Assembly (NCBI GenBank): GCA_004195305.1 | Contig: SDWN01000262.1 | Span: forward strand, 1-9,417 | DNA length: 9,417 nucleotides | Reading direction: 5' to 3' | DNA from: Neptunomonas sp. | GTDB taxonomy: Bacteria > Pseudomonadota > Gammaproteobacteria > Pseudomonadales > Balneatricaceae | Shown: in pieces, positions 1 through 7,700 of the stretch | Layout: each line of letters starts with the position of its first letter | Numbering within the stretch: position 1 is the stretch's first letter | Position numbers and translations under genes: made by a program | The notes under the pieces: model-generated | What the model was told of the DNA's origin: nothing | Database searches by the model: none | What the model saw: only the letters and a program-made list of their open reading frames with translations

Positions 1-38
1 CCGATAAAACCGGCCCCACCGGTAATAACAATTTTCAC
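1..38 (-). CDS. NAD-dependent sugar epimerase/dehydratase, N-terminus only (partial)
   Basis: Only the first 12 complete codons are in the window. They begin with GTG at 38-36 and read MKIVITGGAGFIG, the last residue from two bases. This is the glycine-rich first turn (GGxGFIG) of the extended short-chain dehydrogenase Rossmann fold. It opens dTDP-glucose 4,6-dehydratase (RmlB), UDP-glucose 4-epimerase and UDP-glucuronate epimerase, which act on nucleotide sugars in the cytoplasm. The GTG start is favoured because AAGGAC lies 6 nt upstream and the motif begins directly after it. A JUMPstart-like element further upstream suggests the gene heads a surface-polysaccharide operon. The exact enzyme cannot be told from 13 residues, so no symbol is given. 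Confidence 0.8.
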   Translation of the reverse strand, partial: MKIVITGGAGFI

Positions 39-44
39 GTTAAC

Positions 45-50
45 GTCCTT
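45..50 (-). promoter_or_regulatory. Ribosome binding site for the epimerase gene
   Basis: On the minus strand AAGGAC sits 6 nt before the GTG at 38-36. It is a good anti-SD match and is the main reason to accept GTG as the start. Confidence 0.65.
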
Positions 51-70
51 ATAAAATAACAACCAACCCT

Positions 71-110
71 TTAGCTTTATCCGCCGCTCCCGGTTAAACC
101 CAGAGCAACG
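71..110 (-). promoter_or_regulatory. JUMPstart/ops-like leader element
   Basis: Read on minus from 110 to 71, the leader of the sugar gene contains TGCTCTGG, then TTTAACC, then GGGAGCGGCGG followed by ATAAAGC. The order and spacing resemble the JUMPstart element of polysaccharide operons (GCTCTGG, a TTAA core, CCAGG, then the ops core GGCGGTAG). In known cases the ops part pauses RNA polymerase and recruits the antiterminator RfaH. Here GGCGG is kept, but the following bases (ATAAAGC) differ from the enterobacterial ops. The position, 33 to 72 nt before a nucleotide-sugar gene, fits. This is recognition by eye, and a diverged or non-functional copy is possible. Confidence 0.45.
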
Positions 111-254
111 ACTTGCGCCTTACAACTGCCATTGATCAGGCGTTATGCCGGGCATTGGACAGGCAGTCCACCAGATTAATACCCACCAATTGCAGGTATT
201 TTGACGCTGCGACTTACACGCATTAGCCGTCAGTCCGCGCCTGTTCGCCACCCC

Positions 255-287
255 AAAAAAAACGCCAGGAGCGGAGTGCGCCTGTCG
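255..287 (-). terminator. Intrinsic terminator of the SNF2 gene
   Basis: On minus, 6 nt after the SNF2 stop codon, CGACAGG (287-281) pairs with CCTGGCG (269-263) across an 11-nt loop with one A-G mismatch. It is followed at once by eight T residues (262-255). The hairpin plus U-tract is a standard Rho-independent terminator and separates the SNF2 gene from the sugar gene downstream. Confidence 0.65.
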
Positions 288-292
288 CCAAA

Positions 293-3200
293 TCAGTGCT
301 GAAACAGCGCCAACAGTTCCTCTGCCGCCAACGGCTTCGTGTCCTGATCTACCGCCCCGTAAAGCCCCTGAGCCAGATGCTGCTTGCGGGCCTGCAGAGC
401 GATAATCTTCTCCTCCACGGTGCCTTCGGTGACCAGTTTCACCACCAATACCGGCTTATCCTGCCCCATCCGATGAGCCCGATCGGTCGCTTGTTGCTCC
501 GCCGCAGGATTCCACCAGGGATCATAGTGGATCACCGTATCCGCCTGGGTCAAATTCAACCCCACGCCACCGGCCTTAAGGCTGATAAGAAACACCGGCA
601 CCTCCGCGTTCTGAAAGCGGCTGATCACCTCGTCCCGTTTGCGGGTTCGGCCGGTCAACTTGGTGTAAGGGATACTCAAGTTATCCAGGGCCGTACCGAT
701 AATCTGCAGCATGCTGGTAAACTGAGAAAAAATCAAAATTCGCCGGCCCTCTTCGATCAGCTCAGGGAGCATCTCTTTGAGCATCTGCATTTTTGCCGAT
801 TGCACCACCCCTTTGGCACTCTCGAGCTTCACCAACGCCGGATCACAGCAGACCTGGCGTAGTTTGAGGAGCGCATCCAGCATCTCTATCTGGCTGCTGG
901 CGAGCCCCTTTTTCTCCAGTAACTGCTTGACCCGTTTATGCATGGCGATACGAATACTCTCGTACAACCGCGCCTGATCACCCGCCAGGGGCATGCTGCG
1001 AATAACCTCGGTCTTCTGCGGTAACTCCTGCAGTACCGCCTCTTTTGTACGCCGTAACATAAAGGGCCGTATCTGCTGCACCAGGCGCCGCTGCTGGTCC
1101 CGGTCGCCCTGCTCAATCGGACGCCGGAAACGCGCTGTAAAATCACGTCGGCTGCCCAGGTAATCCGGCATAATAAAGCCCATCAGCGACCAGAGTTCGC
1201 CAAGATGATTCTCCATCGGGGTGCCAGTCAGACACAACCGGGAGTCCGCGTTTAACCGACAAGCAGCCTGCGCCGTCTTGGAACTGGGATTTTTAATCGC
1301 CTGGGCCTCATCCAGGATCACCCAGGAAAAAGCCTGCTGTTCCAACCGGACCAGATCACGACTGAGCAAGGCATAGGTGGTGACCCACAGGTCTGTAGCG
1401 GGCGCCTGCAGATAGCGGTCCTTACCGTGCAGCAGGGTGACACTCAGATCCGGAGTAAAACGTCGCACCTCACGCACCCAGTTGCCGATCACACTGGTAG
1501 GGGCCACAATCAACACGGGCGAGTGCAACCGCCCCGACTGTTTTTCGACCAGCAGATGCGCCAGGGTTTGCACCGTTTTACCCAGCCCCATATCATCCGC
1601 CAGGATCCCGCCAAAACCGTACTTACCCAGAAACTGCAGCCAGTTAACCCCCTGCTGCTGGTAGTCTCTGAGCTCGGCCTGCAGTGCATCAGGGGCCGCC
1701 ACCGAAGCGATGCCGTCGAAGCTGCGGAGCTGGGCCAGCAGCTCGAGCAACGCGCTATCGCCGCGCCAGGGCGACACGGGCTCGCTGCCAATCGCGGCAA
1801 GACCCGCAGCAGAACCCTCTGCCTGAGCGCCCTCGCTCAGCAACGCCAACTTTGCCAGGTCCGAATGACGCAGGCGTATACTTTGCGCATCCGCGAACAC
1901 CTTATCCGAGCCCAGTTCCAGCAGCGTATTGATAACCGGCAGCAGCTCGGCGATGGGCAGCTTAAGCCAATGCCCCGCACCGATCTCAACCAAATGATGG
2001 GGCGGAATCGACCCATCCTCGGCGTCCCAACCCTCCGCCCGCAGAGACGCCGGTAAACCCCGTCGCGGAAGCCTTGGTTGTGAAGTCCTTTGTTGCGCAA
2101 CAAAAGCCTGGTCAAAAAACTGTTCGATCAGCGGCAGTAGCTCAACCGACTGTCCATCGATATCAATACTCAGGCTGAGATCAAACCAGCCCGCTTCGCC
2201 AGGTTGCAACTCACCCTGCCACTGCCGGGCTTCGGAAAACTGCATCTGAAAAGAGGGATCGATGCTGATCAACCAGCCCGCATCGCGCAACGACGGCAGA
2301 TCCTGCTCTAAAAACTCATGCCAGCACGCAGCAGAGCCAGCACGCGAGTGCGCCCCAAAGTAAAAATCTGCCTGCGCGTGCGGATCAGATCCGGGTTCTT
2401 GTACCCACGCAAACCCCAGTTTGAGCAGCTGCGCGACTGCCTGCTCCTCTTCAGCCAATTGCCGCTGCACCACCACCAGGGTTTGCCCCTGCTGATGTGA
2501 AGTCCGGTAGTCGCGGGCATCTGCCGCTGAGTGACGGGCGCGCAAAGAGCAGTACTGCGCTGACCCCATCTCCGGCGCGCAGCGCTGAGCACCGTAGTCA
2601 AACTCTAACCGCACCACATGATCGCAACCGTTGAAACCGGAATGAGGAAGCCCCAGCAACGTCAAACAGGGCTGAGGCGTCTCTGCAATAACCTCAACAT
2701 TGGCCTCAGGAGGCAACGGCAGCGGTGCACCCGGATACTGCTGTTGAAAAAAAAGCCCCAGCGCCGGAAGCTGGTCGATCGCACAGGGTGGCATCACCCG
2801 TAACAGATCAACCGCCACAGCCGAATGTTCGGTGAGCAGAGGGCCGCAAGCGCCCGTTGCCGGAATCACATAATAGGGCGGCCGGGTTGGCAGACAAAAC
2901 CAGTCGCCGCTGGAGCCCTCCGGGCTTAGCGTGAGAACCACCTGGTCGGCATCGTAGAGCCACTCCAGCGGCAATGATCGCGGCTCATCAAGGTACAACG
3001 GCGGCTGCTGCTGAGACTCCAGAAAACAGCGACCGCTCGCGATCAGCCGCTGCAACAGCACCGTTCCCAGATCGCCAACCAACGCCGCCATGTGCCCCGT
3101 TCCCGAGGCCCCGCCTGCCAGCCAGGCAATCTGCTGGTCAACAGCGGTAATCCAGCGCGGCACCGAATACCTCTGATTAAGATTGGTCAGAGAAAAGTAT

Positions 3201-3766
3201 GTGGATGCACCAAACCCACCCCGCTTTAAACGACGCACCGAGTGAACGTCCAACCGATAATTGCTTCGATAGCGATGGGGAGTGCGTTTAATCAAGTAGA
3301 TCAAGCACTGCGTTTCTGGCTCCGGGTTCGGAAAATCCTGCGGTGCTAAACAGCTCGCAAACTGCTCTTGCCAGTCAGCCAAGTGCCGGTCAGCGGACAG
3401 CCCCTCCACCGGCACTGATGTCTCTTGTTGCAACCGCAGGGATTCACGATAGGTGAGAACAACGGCCACCACATGCTTGCAATTCGAGCGCACAGGGCAA
3501 CTGCAGACACCAAATATGGCCGTCGTATCCGCAGCGCCCTGAGCAGGCAACAGGGTAATGTTCTGACTATAAATATGACGCCCGGACCCGCGCACCGACC
3601 CCGTAATCCCGACACTCCCCTCCCGAATGAGCGGCGTGGCAGACACCACCCGTTGCGTATGAAAATAGTCCTCACCCCGTGCGAAATAAAGGGGGCCGAA
3701 AACGCGCACCAGGTACGCGTTGGTGAGATTGCTAACGCTATCCTCAAGCACAACAGTGGAACTCAT
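293..3766 (-). CDS. SWIM zinc finger and SNF2-family DNA-dependent ATPase
   Basis: A 1157-residue cytoplasmic protein. The SWIM zinc finger is near the N-terminus, with ligands C88, C90, C96 and H98 (CxCx5CxH). A long region (about 105-690) shows no motif I recognise. The two-lobed SNF2 motor follows: motif I DDMGLGKT at 724-731, motif II DEAQ at 819-822, motif III LTGTPMEN at 846-853, and motif VI QATDRAHRMGQ at 1092-1102. The DEAQ box and the motif VI form are those of SNF2 translocases, which move along duplex DNA and remodel bound proteins rather than unwinding strands. SWIM fingers bind DNA or protein. This architecture is widespread in bacteria, often annotated only as a helicase, with no settled role. 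The start is the first Met of the frame and has no clear Shine-Dalgarno, so it is less certain than the rest. The gene seems monocistronic: about 980 bp of noncoding DNA lies upstream and a terminator follows. Confidence 0.93.
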   Translation of the reverse strand: MSSTVVLEDSVSNLTNAYLVRVFGPLYFARGEDYFHTQRVVSATPLIREGSVGITGSVRGSGRHIYSQNITLLPAQGAADTTAIFGVCSCPVRSNCKHVVAVVLTYRESLRLQQETSVPVEGLSADRHLADWQEQFASCLAPQDFPNPEPETQCLIYLIKRTPHRYRSNYRLDVHSVRRLKRGGFGASTYFSLTNLNQRYSVPRWITAVDQQIAWLAGGASGTGHMAALVGDLGTVLLQRLIASGRCFLESQQQPPLYLDEPRSLPLEWLYDADQVVLTLSPEGSSGDWFCLPTRPPYYVIPATGACGPLLTEHSAVAVDLLRVMPPCAIDQLPALGLFFQQQYPGAPLPLPPEANVEVIAETPQPCLTLLGLPHSGFNGCDHVVRLEFDYGAQRCAPEMGSAQYCSLRARHSAADARDYRTSHQQGQTLVVVQRQLAEEEQAVAQLLKLGFAWVQEPGSDPHAQADFYFGAHSRAGSAACWHEFLEQDLPSLRDAGWLISIDPSFQMQFSEARQWQGELQPGEAGWFDLSLSIDIDGQSVELLPLIEQFFDQAFVAQQRTSQPRLPRRGLPASLRAEGWDAEDGSIPPHHLVEIGAGHWLKLPIAELLPVINTLLELGSDKVFADAQSIRLRHSDLAKLALLSEGAQAEGSAAGLAAIGSEPVSPWRGDSALLELLAQLRSFDGIASVAAPDALQAELRDYQQQGVNWLQFLGKYGFGGILADDMGLGKTVQTLAHLLVEKQSGRLHSPVLIVAPTSVIGNWVREVRRFTPDLSVTLLHGKDRYLQAPATDLWVTTYALLSRDLVRLEQQAFSWVILDEAQAIKNPSSKTAQAACRLNADSRLCLTGTPMENHLGELWSLMGFIMPDYLGSRRDFTARFRRPIEQGDRDQQRRLVQQIRPFMLRRTKEAVLQELPQKTEVIRSMPLAGDQARLYESIRIAMHKRVKQLLEKKGLASSQIEMLDALLKLRQVCCDPALVKLESAKGVVQSAKMQMLKEMLPELIEEGRRILIFSQFTSMLQIIGTALDNLSIPYTKLTGRTRKRDEVISRFQNAEVPVFLISLKAGGVGLNLTQADTVIHYDPWWNPAAEQQATDRAHRMGQDKPVLVVKLVTEGTVEEKIIALQARKQHLAQGLYGAVDQDTKPLAAEELLALFQH

Positions 3767-4037
3767 ATCAGTTCATTATCGCCAGTCAAATTTTGCCGTT
3801 ATTTAGTCGCTATTTCACAACGATAGGGGCATGGTCACTATAATTCAGACACTCTGACGTGAGTCGAGGGAAGGCCTGCAACCGCAATCACGAGACCGGT
3901 CTACACCAGAAAAAGGCACTTATGATGCGTTATAAAGGGGCTTTAAGCGAGGCTAAAACAGCTCCTTACACATCATTTTCGACCTTACCCCGCATCTCCG
4001 TTAATCCAGAAGCAGCTCCCGGCCGACCTTGGGATGG

Positions 4038-4049
4038 AAGACGCGTCTT
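4038..4049. repeat. 12-bp perfect palindrome within a longer imperfect dyad
   Basis: AAGACGCGTCTT is its own reverse complement. After two mismatched bases on each side the symmetry resumes with GGAT (4032-4035) and ATCC (4052-4055), giving about 24 bp of dyad. It could be a protein-binding site, but it lies about 270 bp upstream of the SNF2 start and no regulator gene is nearby. Confidence 0.45.
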
Positions 4050-4068
4050 AAATCCAGGCCATATCACC

Positions 4069-4101
4069 ACCTGATTACCCACAAAGCTCAGCCATGATTC
4101 A
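4069..4101 (+). repeat. Inverted repeat, left arm
   Basis: ACCTGATTACCCA (4069-4081) is the exact reverse complement of 4690-4702. After five poorly matched bases, CTCAGC also matches in register, so the similarity covers about 25-30 bp. The arms enclose a segment of about 630 bp that includes the REP array. Confidence 0.45.
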
Positions 4102-4212
4102 GCCGATCTATTCTCGCGGAATACGCTGCAGGATGCTTGAGCTTACGAGCCGCATCAATCAAGAAGTAGCACCTGTCCCCTTACTCTGCGCCTGATGTGG
4201 TTTGTGCCGCAC

Positions 4213-4244
4213 TACATACTACGTGACGACTCTGTATCAATTGT
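4213..4244 (+). repeat. Diverged direct repeat, copy A, left of the REP array
   Basis: TACATA, CTACGTGA, CTGTAT and CAATTG occur here in this order and again, with small insertions and deletions, at 4631-4663. The two copies flank the REP doublets. Confidence 0.45.
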
Positions 4245-4279
4245 CTTTTGTCACCCTCTATTGGGGCGCTAGCCTGAAT

Positions 4280-4361
4280 CTTGGAGCCGCGGGGCTCCCG
4301 GCGATCTTATGATTTTTTAGCACAGCAACGGCGAAGAGATCGCTTGCAGGCAGGCTCCCAC
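4280..4361. repeat. REP doublet (BIME) unit 1
   Basis: Two REP-type palindromes face each other. The left one has a GGAGCC/GGCTCC hairpin (4283-4298) followed by GGCGATC (4300-4306). The right one has GATCGC (4338-4343), a short hairpin and GCTCCCAC (4354-4361). The left arm has lost the leading GTGGG, but its stem remains perfectly paired. The central part (AGCACAGCAACGGC) nearly matches unit 2. Confidence 0.8.
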
Positions 4362-4379
4362 GGTGTGATCTGTGTGGAC

Positions 4380-4460
4380 CTTGTGGGAACTGGGCGCCCG
4401 GCGATCTTGTGATTTCTAGCGCAGCAACGGCTAAGGGATCGCCTTCGGGCAGGCTCCCAC
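4380..4460. repeat. REP doublet (BIME) unit 2
   Basis: The left REP begins GTGGGAAC (4383-4390) and ends GGCGATC (4400-4406). The right REP begins GATCGCC (4437-4443) and ends GCTCCCAC (4453-4460). It is shifted about 100 bp from unit 1 with a spacer of about 18 bp. Confidence 0.82.
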
Positions 4461-4490
4461 GGTGCTACCTGTCCCGTCGCGAGCCTGGGT

Positions 4491-4572
4491 CTTGTGGGAG
4501 CGGGGCTCCCGGCGATCTTGTCATTTTTTAGTGCTACAACTGCTAAAAGATCGCCTGCGGGCAGGCTCCCAC
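4491..4572. repeat. REP doublet (BIME) unit 3, best preserved
   Basis: The outer ends GTGGGAGC (4494-4501) and GCTCCCAC (4565-4572) are perfect inverted repeats. The left REP forms GGGAGC-GGG-GCTCCC (4496-4510) and the right REP forms GCCTGC-GG-GCAGGC (4553-4566). Inner GGCGATCTT and AAGATCGCC are also complementary, so the whole unit can fold into a cruciform or a long hairpin. Known roles of such elements include mRNA 3' stabilisation, gyrase or IHF binding and transcription termination. This one lies about 180 bp after the end of the helicase-fusion gene. Confidence 0.88.
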
Positions 4573-4630
4573 GGTGCTATAGCGTCTTGTCATTACGGTG
4601 TTCAAGGAAAATTTGGCAACGGTAATCGCG

Positions 4631-4663
4631 TACATAGCCCTACGTGAGCCTGTATTCCAATTG
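4631..4663 (+). repeat. Diverged direct repeat, copy B, right of the REP array
   Basis: Partner of 4213-4244. The blocks TACATA, CTACGTGA, CTGTAT and CAATTG recur in the same order with gaps of one to three bases. Confidence 0.45.
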
Positions 4664-4669
4664 CTCGTC

Positions 4670-4702
4670 GCTGTGATAGCTGAGGATCATGGGTAATCAG
4701 GT
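4670..4702 (-). repeat. Inverted repeat, right arm
   Basis: TGGGTAATCAGGT (4690-4702) is the reverse complement of 4069-4081. GCTGAG slightly to its left pairs with CTCAGC of the other arm. Confidence 0.45.
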
Positions 4703-4727
4703 CAGTATTTGACGCTGAATACTGGCC
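4700..4727 (-). terminator. Hairpin after the helicase-fusion gene, possible terminator
   Basis: CAGTATT and AATACTG (4703-4709 and 4718-4724) form a 7-bp stem with an 8-nt loop, extended by outer GG/CC. It starts 22 nt beyond the stop codon on minus. There is no T-run after it, so it is not a classical intrinsic terminator. It may act as an mRNA end-protecting hairpin or together with the REP units further on. Confidence 0.35.
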
Positions 4728-4749
4728 GATGAAGCGCGCTGATTAACAT

Positions 4750-7700
4750 TCAAATCACCAACACTGCCACCAGGCGCGCCAGGGTACGCATATCATCTTG
4801 CGCGTCGATATCCGGATAATCGGGATTGAAAGCGCGCAACCGATAGCCGCCATCGGACCCTTTGATGACTTGGCGTAGAAGGTAGCTATCCTCATCCCAA
4901 TTCGTGCGCTCGATAACTACGGTTTGCTGACCGATGGATCCGGCACTGTCTGCACCGATCCACTCCAGCAGCAGCCAGTCGCCATCCCGTATAGGTTTTT
5001 TGCCGCCATCCATCGAATTACCGCGAGCATGGGCAACAAAATGGCGTTTGGGATCAAGCCGGCCATAGCCTGCCCCAACGGAAAGGGTTTCTACCTGATC
5101 AGCGGTTCCGCTTCTGAAGTGGCCGCACGCAATGGGAATATCGGGATAGTATGGAAGCTGGCTGGAAGGTACCTCACCGATACACGATTGATCCATTGTC
5201 GGCTTAACGTCCTCCGTCAGCCATTGCGGATTGATCAGGCCGACGTCGACAAAAAACTTGCTATCCAACTCGACGTTAAGCCGTTTACGGTAGTAGTCCC
5301 TGCAGTCTTCAACCATCTGGCGGGAGGCAAGCATAAAATCTTGCGCACTCAGTTTCTCAAACAACACCGGATCAAAGGCCAGCCGATCCAGGTCTTTACA
5401 GTGATAAACAAAGCGCTTACGCTCGAACTTTTCAAACGGATTCTGCAGCAGGCTGCGCGACATATAACTGTGATCTGCACGCTTGTCGCGGTCGTTGTAC
5501 GGACTTCCCGCTTTCTCAACCGCCCCAAACCCATCATATACGCGCTGGTAAAATCCCTGGTAGAGGGACACCAGCTCGGCCAGCTCAACATCCCCCTGCC
5601 GATCCATCAGCCGTATCATGGCTAACAAAAAAACGATTTTGAAGGAAAAGCTGTAATCCCGTTGTTCTAAGAACTCGAACAGATCGTCGCGCCGCGTAGC
5701 TTCAGTACGTTCTTTTAAGCCTTTATTCTGTCGAATCTTTCCCACTTGATCGGGAGAAAAGTAGTTCAGTGTCTTGTTGCCAAAAGGCAGCGTTCGATCA
5801 GCCGTCACATCACCTTTTTTAATCCACGTTTTCAGGGTGCCGGTGGAAATGAACAGCTCCCGTGCCAATTGCTCCTCATTCCATAGCCCACCAAACGCCT
5901 CATCAAAGCTGAACAGCTGCAAAGGTACCAGCTTGCGCTCGCCCTCCCAGAGGCCATCAAGAATCTGCAGTTCCTCTTGGCTGCCGCCTGACAGAGGTTC
6001 ATACACCGTACCGAACGGACGATAACTGCTCAGCCCGAACAAACCATGCAGACTGAGCGGCTGTAGTGCCGCACCGTAGCTATCGACGACATCAATCAGA
6101 TACAACGCCTCCTTGCCTGCCGCCTTACGGGTACCGCGCCCGAGCTGCTGCAAGTAGAGCACCTTGGAGAGAGTGGGCCTCGCCATCACCAGAATCGAGG
6201 TCTGCGGTGAGTCCCAACCCTCGTTCAACAGATCGCAGGCGCAGATAAATCGAATCAAGCCCTTCTCATAGTCGGCCAACGCTGCTCGATCCTTCCCGGA
6301 AACGGCTGCGGCGCTGATGCCAGCCTGCTCCAACCGCTTGGACATCCGCTGCGCATGCTGGATATCGACACAGAAAATAACCCCCTGCTTTGCGGCCAGC
6401 ACCTTGGTTCCGGACGCTGCGAAATATCGCTGTAACAGCGCCACTATCAGCGCATCCCGCGAGGGTATCACCAAGGTTTTTTGCAGGTCTTGCTGCACAA
6501 ATGTCTTGCCGTTGAAGCGTACCTGCGAGAAATCGATGCTGGTTTCAAGGCGGAAGGCGCGGATCGGCACCAGAACCCCCTGTTCTATCGCCTCGGGCAG
6601 GGTCAGATCAACCTCATAGTTGCCGAAGATACGCTCCAGCGCTTGCTGATCCATGCGCTGGTCAGTGGCGGTCACCCCCATCAGCGTGGACGGCTGAAAG
6701 TGTTCGAGAATGCGACGCAGACTCTGGGCTGGCGCATGATGCGCTTCATCGACGACGATATAGTCAAATGCCTTGGCCTCGAGACGCGGGTAATGGCGCA
6801 CCATATATGCAGTGGTCTGCACCACAAGATCCAGCGCAGCGTCATCCAAATCCTCGCCAACATGCAACTCAGAATTGCGCAGGTTAAACCGTGCCAGCGT
6901 CTGCTGCTTGAGCTGGATGCTCGGCACTATCACCAAGGCGCGATCAGCATGCCCCTGCTGTCGTTGCCGGGCGTGATCCTCAATAAAGATTTCGGTCTTA
7001 CCGGTACCGGTCGGCAGCACGATCAGAAAAGTATTTTTCCCCAGCCGCCGCTGCCGCTCCAGCCGCTCAATGGTGATATCCTGATGCTGCTGCAATTGAA
7101 AGCTTTGCAGCGCCCGCGGCTGGTGGTACTGGGGTACGGATAGCAGTTGCGACCTGTCACCAAAATAGCTGCGAACCTGGTCGGCAAACTTATCGCCATC
7201 GGCCATCCCCGCGTTGGACCAGCGATAAACCGGACAGCCTTCACGCACCAGCGAGTTCTGTTTCAACAGCTGTGACTGATAACGCGCCAGACCGATGCAT
7301 AGCGGGTGATGATAGCGTTCGCCGTTGAGTTCGATGGCGACCTGACCGCTGGCGGTGTGTAGCATATAATCGACGTAGCGCTGCTTGCCCTCGAGATCAA
7401 AGTACTCATATTCGCGCACCAATGCCGGGAGATAGGCCGTGCCGTACACGCGTTCAAACAACTGTTCGAAGGTAAACTCCGGTGGCGTCGGATCGATATC
7501 CTGGTCCTGCCGATCACGACCAAAGCGCCGCAGGTCATCCGTCAGCGGATACCTGTCATCAAGCAGCCCCAGCTGTTCGATCACCTGATCCGCCGTCTCG
7601 GCCGCAAATCGGTACAGCCGCGAAAATCGATGCATCAATCGATTCTGCCACGCGGTGTATTCGAGATAACTCAAATTCGGCGGCGCATCGGCGAACAGAC

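Larger units (their letters stand above)
3767..4749. other. Noncoding region of 983 bp between two minus-strand genes
   Basis: No convincing gene is present. An open frame of 71 codons at 3859-4074 (plus, GTG start) has no family resemblance and no Shine-Dalgarno. The stretch holds the upstream region of the SNF2 gene, where TATAGT at 3842-3837 on minus could be a -10 but its -35 is poor. It also holds a 12-bp palindrome (4038-4049), three REP doublets (4280-4572), diverged repeats on either side of them, and a hairpin after the helicase-fusion gene (4700-4727). The accumulation of repeats suggests a tolerated insertion site. Confidence 0.7.

Noticed and set aside
3859..4074. 71-codon plus-strand frame downstream of a perfect TATAAT at 3839-3844
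   Set aside because: The GTG start has no Shine-Dalgarno, the composition is low-information, there is no family resemblance, and it runs through the palindrome. The TATAAT lacks a -35 at proper spacing (TTCACA is 19 bp away).
4140..4200. Remnant of a REP-associated transposase (GGGGACAGGTGCTACTTC on minus resembles sequences seen near such genes)
   Set aside because: No transposase-like reading frame could be followed on either strand, and the resemblance is from memory over too few bases to support a pseudogene call.
4280..4572. CRISPR array
   Set aside because: Repeats of about 82 bp with internal inverted symmetry, clear divergence between units and irregular gaps of about 18 and 30 bp fit REP doublets, not CRISPR repeats. 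No cas genes are present.
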